In this document: positions 11,461 through 21,258 of the stretch, one piece after another | Numbering within the stretch: position 1 is the stretch's first letter | Layout: every line of letters starts with the position of its first letter | From: Dryococelus australis | Lineage: Eukaryota; Arthropoda; Insecta; Phasmatodea; Phasmatidae | Assembly: GCA_029891345.1 (NCBI GenBank) | Contig: CM057009.1 | Location: 208,624,709-208,688,708 of the forward strand | DNA length: 64,000 nt | Direction of reading: 5' to 3' | The notes under the pieces: model-generated | Database searches by the model: none | Told to the model about the DNA's origin: nothing | Seen by the model: only the letters and a program-made list of their open reading frames with translations | Program-made: the position numbers and the translations under genes

Positions 11461-13270
11461 AGGATGACCAAATGTGTACGTCAAATGTATTTATGTTTTC
11501 TGAGCTTGTACATAGTATGTGTGTCAGACCAAACTCCAGATGCAACCGCAGACATATTTGTGTTAACTCACAGCCATAGTATATTTTATGTTAGTTTATA
11601 AGTTTTTTTTAATGGAAAAAACACCAAATGTGTCGAGTGACTGATAATTACGTGTTCCCTTATAAAATAATTTTCATTTTCTTCGAAAGTGATTCATAAT
11701 ATATTAGTTTGCTTAAAATTACAAGACAAAGTTGCTGTGTGCCGTCACGTAGTTTTGCAGGGCGAAGGCTGTTGTGCAGCATCAGTATTCCTTAGCCCCA
11801 TTATCCGGGAAAGAGGTCTTTAAATTTATACCTGGCTGTATACATCTCACTGCATTTCTCTCCCAAACAGTGTTCTCTCCCAAACAGTGCCTTCCAACAC
11901 ATTATATCCAGCAACAAAACACATTGTGAGGACCTGATCCCCTAGTCCTAGTTTACCTCCCGCTCCCCTCGGACATCCATAGGCTTGGCCTGTTGCGTCC
12001 CTCCCTTCGACAAACAAGTGTACTGTTGAACGACGTACTACGCATCCTGCAAACATTCCACTGACGACTTCAAACATAAGTGTTTGAAAAGTACATCAAC
12101 ACGTCTATCGCTGACACTTTTGTTTTGTAGCACAGTTTGTTGCGCGCCAGTGTGTGGTACTAGATGTTCTGGGTTTAAGTCCCGGACAAAGCGTAGATGT
12201 ATAAATTTTTTCAGCTACGCGTCTTTAAACATTGTATTTCGCATTAATACGAAATTATTACAAAGGTGAGTGGGGATAACATTAATATCATAGTCAGTAC
12301 TAGAAATGAATAAGTCAATTTTGCTCAGTCTGGAAAAATATTTTATTGAGTATCAAGTGCTATCAACAAAAAGCAATTTAACATAAATAAAATAGGTTCA
12401 CTGTAATTGCATGATTGTATTTAAACTACACATTAAGATTAAAAACCAGTAAGCGAGACAATTGTGCGAAAATATGGTTTGCAGGGGTTGATGATACAAT
12501 CTACAGACATATCGTTACGAAGTTAGTTAACTTATTTGTTCGCCAGAGTCAGTAACATGAATAGTTAACAACACTAATTTACATGTGTTACACTAGAAAG
12601 CTTTAAAATTTCTCACCATAGATTTAATAGACAGTGGACGATGAATAAAAATAAAGAAATCATTAGCCTAAAAAACACAAAATTTTAAAATTGCAGTGAC
12701 AATCAGTTAAAATCCACCAATTTACAAGTATTTTAATTTAAAAGTAATTACCAATTGAACACAGTTTGATAGTATATTTTTAGGACATGATGATAATACT
12801 TAACAATAAATGACCCAAGATTATGATGTGACAAATAAGCATAACTAATGAAAAATACTTAGGTACAAGTATTCAGTTGTAACGAATTATTATTGAACAA
12901 GATGTGAGCGTATAATGTTACGGTACACAGTGACTATAAGAATGAACCGTGTTACCAAGATCATGGCGTGGGGAACAAAAAGTCAAAATAAGGGAAAATA
13001 TACTGAAATGTTCAGCTTAAATTTACTTATTTACAAGTATTCAGAATTAAAACTATTAATTGTTCAAATGACACAACGTAACATTCACGATTCCAGTTGC
13101 TTCGACAAAAAAGGATTTATGTAATAGTATAATTAAAAATAAAAGAAAAATAATGTAACTAACTGAATAAGTACAAATAAAAGTGGATAGAAATTTTACA
13201 AACTGATAACACATACTACGAATATGACTAAACATAGCATTGTTAACAAGGTTTATTCCTAGTTTTAATA
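11461..13270. other. Spacer between left arm and transposase, with a tRNA-like SINE trace
   Basis: This is mostly AT-rich with no recognised gene. Around 12130-12215 the segment CTGGGTTTAAGTCCCGG resembles a tRNA B box preceded by tRNA-like sequence, as in a tRNA-derived SINE head. I could not trace a full element. The minus frame 11847-12077 has no recognised domain. Confidence 0.35.
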
Positions 13271-14999
13271 TTTACAATGGCTGAGCTAAGCAAGAGCTGT
13301 CACTATCACATTCACTAAATATTTCTTGCTCGCTGCAGCTGTCATGGTGTGAATTTTTTTCGCTTTCATCATCTGTGTCGTCACTGTCCAGTTTGATTAA
13401 GAATTCATCTACTGCTAACTCAATGAGGCAGTCGTTCTTCCAGTACTCTTCTTCAATTCCTTCAACGTGTTTGCAATATCCCAATCAGTCTTCCTTTGTT
13501 ACGGCTTCTATGGCTTCTGTTGTTAACCTCTGTAAGACTTGCAGTGATAAATCTCCAGTCGTGTCGTGAGCTCTGATATTACGTTTAATCTTAGCCCAGG
13601 CTAGTTCTATGGCATTGAAATCGCACATATAAGGGGGCAATCTAAATACAGTATGGCCATGTTGCTGGAATACCCTGTCAACAGCGAATATTTTCTCTCT
13701 TGGTTGATGGTTTTCAAGCAATTCAATGAGAGTAGCTTCTCTCATTGTTTCGTCGCAAGAGATCCCTTTTCCCTGTAGCCACGCCACGATTTCTTTCTTT
13801 GCGTCATATTTTGACGGTGGCCTTCTTACTTTCTTCGAATGATATGGTGCATTGTCCATAACTATCACGGACTTTGGTGGCAGATTTGGTAAAACTTGCT
13901 GCGAAAACCACTTCTCAAAATTCAGGGCATTCATCTGCCCGTGATAATCACCTGTCGGCGAATTTGCCTTGTATATGAACAGCCCACTCGGAAGGAAGCC
14001 TTCTTGCGACCCGATGTGCACAACAATAAGTCTGTTTGCTGCATTACCACTTTCTACTAATCCTTCAATGTCACCTTTCTTTTGCCAGCACTTCTTAAAT
14101 GTCAAATTAGTGCCAATCCACGTTTAGTCAATGTAAAATATGTGTCTGCATTCTCTTCTCAGCTGTTTCATTGTTGTCAAATACTTTGAACGCCACACGA
14201 CGATATCAGCTCTTTCAACACTAAACACCCATTTCTTTTGTGATCTTTTCCACAAGAAACCAATGTCTTTGAGCAGTCTTCGTAGAGACGACTAACTCCA
14301 ATTCCACCCAATCTTTTCCCGCAGAATCGGCATACGTTTGCCTACAGTTGGTACGATATTCTTGACAACATAAAAGTCTCTAATAGTGTCCCTTATCACA
14401 TGCCTGTCAAAGCTATCGATAACAATTTTCGTAGTTTTTTTGGGCTGAAATGGCAGAAAAATATATACATAAACTTCTTTTTATGCACTTTTTTAAGGTT
14501 TACTACACACAATATAAACATATAAATATATACCGGTAATGCACGTCCCAATGTTTCTGGACAGTAAGTAAATGAAAGAATGAACGAATTTGACTTATCT
14601 CTGAATATATTCTCTTTGAAATACTCGAATTTATTACTATATTTCTTTGTTTAATATATGTAAAAGTTGTTCATGGTAAAGTGAGCACTTTTGAGGCCCT
14701 AGTAACTTTTTGCTTTCAGCCATCTTTTATCCCATAACCACATTTCTAAATAAATATTGCCTGTTGAGTAATAAACAGTGTGTGTAAATTCCACTGCACT
14801 CGGAAGTTTACGTCTAATGCTAAAATAAATAACATTTTTTTACCCTTATTCCAGATGAGAGTGATTTACCATGAACAGCATATAAAACAAAATATCGAAG
14901 GCCTTTTCTTTAAATAATATGCTTTAAGTTAAATTTCGATGTGCGCTTATAACAACACAAACTGTATATGTAAAAGTACCAAAAAATTATTTTTTTTCG

Positions 15000-16641
15000 T
15001 CTATAAATATATGTGGGGCGTCGGAGCACGGAGCACCTCCTGCTGTGTCATTTTGATCGGATGGCGGCCATATTTTTTCCCTCGAAATTTTCCTTGTTTC
15101 CTCAAAATCTACTAAATTTCTCTGAGCAGAATAGGCGAACTCATGGCTCAGGAGAGGCGGATTTGTGACTCTGAGCCAGGAGAGCAGGACTGAGGACTCG
15201 GAATCCTTGACCAATGATCTTTGACCCCAAAAAATTAAATACATATATTTTTAAAAATTAATTCACAAGTCTAGTTCCGCAGCCATCATTTCCCCCTAAC
15301 AATTTCCTTTTTATCTCTAAAAATTTCCCTTTTTCCCCTAGAAATGTCCTTTTTTCTAATTTCTATTTTCCCTTAATATTCTTATTGTTTCTCAAAAATT
15401 TTAAAAGTCGCGAAAAATTCATAAAAGTCAACGAGAATATTATGTTACTGACTACTACCGCCATATTGGATGCATATGACAGTGACCTTGACTCCATGAC
15501 CTTGAATGATATTGAAAGCAAAGCTCGGGAAAATTTTTATAAAAATCAATAAGCATATTACGTTCACTACTACCTTTACATTGGATGCAGGTGACCTTGA
15601 CTTCATGACCATGAATGACCTTGAAAACAAAAACTCGAAAAATGCATATAAGTCAGAAAGCAAATTACTTTACTGACAACTACCGCCATTTTGCATGTAG
15701 GTGACCTTGACCTTTACCCCATGACATTGAAAACAAAACTAGAGAAAATATCATAAGTAAACAATCATATTGCGTTACGACTACTTCCACAATATTGGGT
15801 GCATGTGACCTTGACCTTGACTCCATGACCTTAAATGACCATGAAAACAAATCTCGAGGAAATGCATAAAATTCAGCAAGCATATTACATTACTGACAAC
15901 TACTGCCATACTGGATTCAGACGTAGCGACAGTTTACTCAGACATGCAAATGCCTGTAAAGGCGAAGAGCATTTCTCATCAGTACCTTGGTACTAGGTTC
16001 ACTACAAACAGGTCTCTTGTGACTTCGGTACATATCCTCAAAACTGTAGTTACCTTCATAACCCGCCCTAAACAGTGTGTCGGTGTAATAAATGTTGCGA
16101 TATTTTCGCAGAAGGACAACACAAGTGTGACTAGCGAGATGCATAAAAGACTATCACCTTCAACAAAGTTGCATGTATTGAGATGCATACATTTGATATT
16201 GTTTTCGGATTTTTATTTTTTGGGTTTAAGGCCACAGGGTCAATGTCATCTACATTCAATATGACGGTAGTTGTCAGTAATGTAATACGATTGTTGACTT
16301 ATATAATTTTTCCTCGAGCTTTTGTTTTCAAGGTAATTTAAGTCATGAGGTCAAGGTCACGGTAACCTGCATCCAATATTGTGGTAGTTGTCAGTAAAGA
16401 AATATGATTGCTGACTTTTATGAATTTTTTCTAGAGTTTTGGATTTTTGGAGTCAAAGATAAAAGGTCAACGGCCCTGAGTCCTCAGTCTTGCTCTCCTG
16501 GCTAGGAGTCGCAAATCCACCTTTTCCGAGTCAAAAGTCCGCCTCTCCTGCTCTGGGAAAAATGGGATTTTTTTAAGAAAAAAAAGGAACATTGTTAGGA
16601 AAAAGGGACATTGTTTAGGGAAATTTAGTCGATTTTGACGT

Positions 16642-16645
<4 letters not shown>
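15000..16645. mobile_element. Second fold-back element with tandem units rich in TGACCTTGA
   Basis: The outer arms match in inverted orientation. The left arm at 15130-15230 (AGGAGAGGCGGATTTGTGACTC, then GGACTCGGAATCC) pairs with the right arm at 16460-16560. The inner arms are built of units of about 110-125 bp, each reading roughly AGCAAGCATATTAC, then CTACCGCCATATTGGATGC, then GGTGACCTTGACC and a second ATGACCTTGAATGACC. About four and a half units lie at 15415-15920 and about two inverted units at 16190-16440. The central loop (15920-16190) is unrelated to the arms. The TTGGATGC..GACCTTGACC word is shared with the first fold-back element (8891-8920), so both belong to one family. Confidence 0.65.

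Positions 16646-16691
<46 letters not shown>
16645..16691. repeat. (AT)n microsatellite
   Basis: This is an uninterrupted AT dinucleotide run of about 47 bases at the outer edge of the fold-back element. Some transposons insert preferentially into such runs. Confidence 0.95.
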
Positions 16692-16693
<2 letters not shown>

Positions 16694-18004
16694 ACTGCCG
16701 ATTGCGCAATTAACATTAATATAAAAATTTCCATATTTAGTAATTTTTAACAGAAACTTCTAATATTCAAACACAATAACGAGTAACTTCAACACGTACA
16801 TTGCAAAATGCAGTTAAATTTGAGGACTTCACCAAATTTACAATTTTTAAATAAAATCTGTCGAATGGTTTGTTTGACCGAAAATAATACTTGCATATTA
16901 CTGAGAAGTCACTGATGACTCTTTACTATTGGTGCAATATTTTAAAAGCATACCAGTTCAGTCACGAAAATAAACCTTGCCTTTTATGCTGTTACGTTAG
17001 GTATTAATTTTCCTCTTTCAAAGTAACTAGAAATTAATACAAATTCATCACATTGCAGATGTAATACGGGCTCCGAATGGCTGGCTCATTAAGTGCATTA
17101 CAAGGGTTTGGTACAAAATACATTATTCCAAAACTGCTGGATATTTTGTTGTGGCGTCCACACACATTGTTTTCATTCAAATTTCAAGAATTATTTTTTG
17201 AAATGAGAATGGCTAAAACGGGTGCTTTTAGAAACATATCGTACTTCTTTCTTATTAGGGTGCCTTTAAAATAAATAGGTTCACTGCTGAAAGTCATGCG
17301 TAGGCGAGTCGCTGGTAGAGATACAGCATGCTAGTTGGGCACCTTGTGGGTACAGGTGACGAAGCTATTGAGAAGTGAACAAGAGTTCGCTTTACAGTCC
17401 GCCCGTTTCGAGGACTCGATTGCATAAAATAATTGCAGGTAGTCGGAACCCTTAATAGAATATACGGTGAACAGTGTAAGCATTGTGTTCGTACCTTCGC
17501 TTTCCTGGAATTGTTTGAGGCTCGCCAGGTCTCTCTCTGCTTTGTTTGCGAATTCTCTTGATAGACGCCTTACTTACTCCCGTGTACTTTGCAGCTCTCG
17601 CTGTAGCTTTGTTAATAGGTACCAACAAATATTTATTCCTTGCCTCTGCATCACAAGCATCTATAACACTCCTGGTGACTTCTCTTTCCTTGCTGTGAAT
17701 AACTTGTTTATACCTCTTGGGCCGCGTGCTAATAGCCATTGTTCACAGTCCGTCACTACCGCGAGGAACTAGGGCTAATGTGTTTTGTAAGGCACGTAGC
17801 ACGGCGCGGAGGCGTGGCCAATTTCTTTCTAAACCCCTAACCACCCTTGACATGCGCCTTCCTCACCCCCGCGCTACGAGCCATAACGACTCTTGGCGAC
17901 AACAGTGCATCTCTTTCTTACCAAATCAACGAACGTTTAATTTCAAAATATAAATGTATTGGTATGTTGTATAGATAAATTATGTCTTGTATGTAAAATT
18001 TATT

Positions 18005-18220
18005 TAAGTGTAGTTAGCATGCTAGCCTCTCACCAAAGCGATCCAGGTTTAATCTCCAGCTGGGTCGCCAACAGATTTGTTACCTGATGTCAAGTTTTCG
18101 CGGGCTTCTCCTTTTCCCTGTCTTTTCATTTCCGCACTGTTCCATACTTAATCACCCTCATCGACTCTCAAGACCTCTCAAATTGTCTAAACCATGTTAG
18201 TGTTGTATAAAAAATAAATA
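18005..18220 (+). mobile_element. tRNA-derived SINE (probable)
   Basis: GTAGTTAGCATGCTAGCCTC resembles a tRNA 5' half with an A box. CCAGGTTTAATCTCC, 30 bases further on, resembles a B box. A tRNA-unrelated body follows, ending in CACCCTCATCGACTCTCAAG and an A-rich tail (ATAAAAAATAAATAA near 18210). A similar CACCCTCATCAGCTCTCA word lies at the inner ends of both inverted-repeat arms. Such SINEs are copied by RNA polymerase III and moved by a LINE. Confidence 0.5.
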
Positions 18221-19084
18221 AGCAAGCACTTCATCTTCGCATTCACGTCATCACCATTCATTCACATTTAAACACACAATATACTACACCTAAACGACAT
18301 AAGAAACTAAAACTATCAAATAACAAGAGACATGATTCTCTTTACCAATGAATTTAATTTCCTTAGATGTTTTTTTCTTACCAAATCGAAAAAAAACATT
18401 AATTACGCAGGCAGCTAACGCCGCTCTTCCAGTACTGCGGCAGAGCTTGGATTGAGTGGACGGCAGTCAGAGCTCTGGAGAGTGATCATGTTTAAACCTT
18501 CCTTCGTACCCTAAATCCAGTTCACAATCATATAAGAAACTCGATTCGTTTTTTTTTTTTTTTGAAAAAACGTGAGTGTGAATTACATTTCTGAGGCCGA
18601 CCTACGTCTGGATAAAGTGTTTGCAGTTTTTGTATGCCACACGAAGCAAGACTCGGTAAGTTTGTTGCGTTAGGCTTTAACGGAAGTTATATTAAAAGCG
18701 AAATATATATTTTTATTCTTTTCTCATGCTTAGGAAATTATACAGGACGATAAACTACGTTTGTGCATCGATAATTTATATATCTCATTCCTACAAATGG
18801 TTTGTGAATAATACATTTTTGATACAAGTGAATTAATTATTTTTTTAAATTAATTTTTTTAGGGAAGTGAAATTGTGCGCTATTAATTTAAAGTGTGGAA
18901 ATGGGGTAAGTTGTTCATTTTGTGTGCGATTACATGAATTGACTTGTTTGTGATTTACTACAAAGTCTTCAGGGTAAATCGTGGTTAGCTAGTATTTCAG
19001 TCCAGTTAATTTGTACATTTCTCAGATATTTACTAATTATATGGGATAGTTAAATAACTTTATACGTACTTCAAATGTTGCATT
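18221..19084. other. Spacer before the right arm, with one exon-like stretch
   Basis: This is AT-rich sequence. At about 18580-18655 a plus frame reads SEADLRLDKVFAVFVCHTK and ends at a strong donor (ACTCG|GTAAGT). I cannot assign a family and found no matching acceptor or next exon, so no gene is called. Confidence 0.3.
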
Positions 19085-20805
19085 GTAGAGCTGACGAGGG
19101 CGAAGCATAATTTTACTAAAGAGTTTTTATGACACCTAGATTGGTAGGGATTCTTTTTTTGCTTTGTTAATTACTTCGTTGTAGGAATAACTCATAATGC
19201 ATCGTTCCTTGATTCTTTTGTTAATAAGTGTGTAATTCATTTGGGTAATTCATAAGGATAATATTTTTTTTGTTAATTACTTCGTTGTAGGTATAATTCA
19301 GGATGCGTTGTTCTTGTGTTTACGGCTATTGTGAGATTTAATCAATATTTTTGCTTTACATTAGTGTCATTTAAAATGCGAGTGGTTTCGTGGTATTGGG
19401 ATAATTCATTCCTGTGCTAAAATGAATGCTTTTGGTTAGTCTTTTCGTCTTTGTTTGCGATTTTATCTGTGCGATTCCTAATTATATTGTAGATTTATAT
19501 GGTTATTTGGCATAACTAAAATTGGTAGGGAAATAGTTCTGGGAGTTCTAAATATTTTGAATTTGTGCTCCATTCATAAGCAGGGGTTCTCATTGGTTTG
19601 TGACATCAGTGAGAGATTGTGACAGATAGTTGTCTCTTTGTGATTCCTTAGCATTTCGTTATGTCTGCAAAAATCCAGAGTGCATTAGTAAAATTGAATA
19701 TTTGGCCTGTCGTGTGTCAATCACAACAAATCCTATCCATATCTCTTTATGTTTTATTCATTTGTAATTAAATGTGGTATGTTTGTAACGTCTCGTTGCC
19801 AGAATACATTCAATCCAATACTTAAACAATTATTTCCAAATACGCGTTTCCGAACTCAGCCATAACACTTATCTAAAGTTTAGTACACTCTCTGACACCG
19901 CCCAAGGCGGACGTGTCTTGATGTTCCCGGCACCCCCTCCATCGCCACAGTCGCTTCAACGACGGCAAACGGGAAGGAACTCATATCCACTGCTCCCCCC
20001 CCCCCAATAACCATATTCAACCCATAAATATATAACATTATTACATATATACCCCTTCCCCCACACCTACCCACCTCAGTCCACTGACAGACGTCCAAGA
20101 GTCAACATCGAAGCTGCTGCTGCTCCTCTCCAAAAATAAAGAACCCTTATGATACACTTACACATACGAACTAATCAATGATGCTAATTTTAAAAAAATA
20201 TTGTTTTAAAAATTAACTTATCAATCACTTTTCAGCACGTTAAGCTTTATCGGATTAATATTATCTTAATATAATAATTTGATCGTATTAATCCAATAAA
20301 TTTAATCGACCTAATTAATCCTATCAATCACATTGATAATCCAATTAACCAAAAGTGATCTGGAACATCACTACTTCGAAGGCATAGAAGTTTGAACTAA
20401 GTTAATAAGTATAGTATAAGAATGTTCCTTTTGTGCAGACGTGCAGGCGAAGGATTCAGGATTCATCCGCCTTCTTGGCTAACATCAAGAATTGTCCGGA
20501 TTGACCTCAAAATTTCTCGTTTTGCCCTTAAAGACACTCAAAATTCGTAGGATTTCCCTGAAAATTTCCCCTTTCCCCCCAGAATTTCTCGTTTCCCTTT
20601 AAAAATTCCAATTTTCCCTCAAAAAGATCCATGCCCCCAAATTGAAAAAATCAACCCCCGCCAGCAAATTTTCAAGTCATTGGTGCATATGAAGAGCTCC
20701 CTGAGGATCAGCGGAAATGGTCCCCTCGGCCCATCCCTAGCCAAGGTCACCTCACTCCTTTCCCAGCCCCACGTCCTATAAATTATTATAAAAAAATCGA
20801 AAAAA
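19085..20805 (-). repeat. Right arm of the 11-kb inverted-repeat structure
   Basis: This is the reverse complement of 9835-11460 (see that entry). Its inner end (GAGCTGACGAGGGCGAAGC at 19089) pairs with the left arm near 11450. The C-run near 19996 pairs with the left G-run at 10647. The outer end (20440-20805) corresponds to half of the first fold-back element. Two TTTGTTAATTACTTCGTTGTAGG copies near 19165 and 19270 mark a local duplication absent from the left arm. Confidence 0.8.
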
Positions 20806-21258
20806 ATGAATTCTTTTGGTTAGTCTTTTCGTCTTCTTTTGCGATTCGTTCCCAACGATTCCTAATTAAGTTGTATATTTATACGGTTCTTTGGCATAAC
20901 TAAAATTATTAGAAAAATCGTTTTTGGAGTTCTTAATTTTTTTAATTTGTGCTCTATTCGTAAGCAGGGGTAAACAATTTTCATTGATTTGTTATGTCGG
21001 TGAGTGATTATGACAGATTGTTATCTCTTTGAAATTCCTTAATATTTCGTTACGTCTGCGAGAATTCAGAGTGCATTATTAAAATTGAATATTTGTTCTG
21101 TAGTGTGTTAATCGCGATAAATTATATTCGCCTCTCCTAACATTTTATTCGTTTGTATTTATGTTATGTTTGTAATGTCTGATCGCCAGAATACACTCAA
21201 TCCTATACTTAAACATTTATTTCCAAATATGCGTTTCCGAATCCAGCCGTTACACTTA
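20806..21258 (+). repeat. Third copy of the arm sequence, first part
   Basis: This is a direct repeat of about 19420-19872. Shared landmarks are GGTTAGTCTTTTCGTC, ATTCCTAATTA, GCATAACTAAAATT and ATACACTCAATCC. Substitutions are frequent, so it is older than the pairing between the left and right arms. It is interrupted at 21258 by the Tigger element and resumes at 23882. Confidence 0.75.

Larger units (their letters stand above)
14445..17494 (-). other. Putative 3.05-kb intron of the DD82E-like transposase
   Basis: On the minus strand the donor reads CGAAG|GTACGAAC (GT at 17494-17493) and the acceptor reads TTCTGCCATTTCAG|CCC (AG at 14446-14445). The protein similarity of the transposase stops at one side and resumes at the other, so these bases are not coding. 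It contains the second fold-back element and a TA microsatellite. The alternative to an intron is a simple insertion that separated the two coding parts; the consensus splice signals favour an intron. Confidence 0.55.
13272..17739 (-). pseudogene. IS630/Tc1/mariner transposase (DD82E/Sailor-like), two exons, decayed
   Basis: Exon 1 (17739-17495) starts MAISTRPKRYK and encodes the N-terminal helix-turn-helix region, including TGVSKASIKRIRKQ and ending at PGKR. Exon 2 (14444-13272) continues with a second DNA-binding region (FDRHVIRDTIRDFY), the first catalytic Asp (FYID), the second (VIVMDNAPYHS), the Glu of CDFNAIELAW, and an acidic Ser-rich C-terminus. From the second Asp to the Glu I count 82 intervening residues, which points to the DD82E/Sailor group rather than classical mariner (DD34D). 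Three in-frame stops break exon 2: TAG near 14293, TAA near 14127 and TGA at 13485. The acceptor joins exon 1 one base out of phase, possibly from a lost base in the A-run at 14435-14441 (minus sense). Catalytic residues remain, so decay seems moderate. Confidence 0.75.

Noticed and set aside
15944-16264. 106-codon plus-strand frame in the fold-back loop
   Set aside because: Extends into the repeat arm, and the opposite strand is equally open; no domain recognised.
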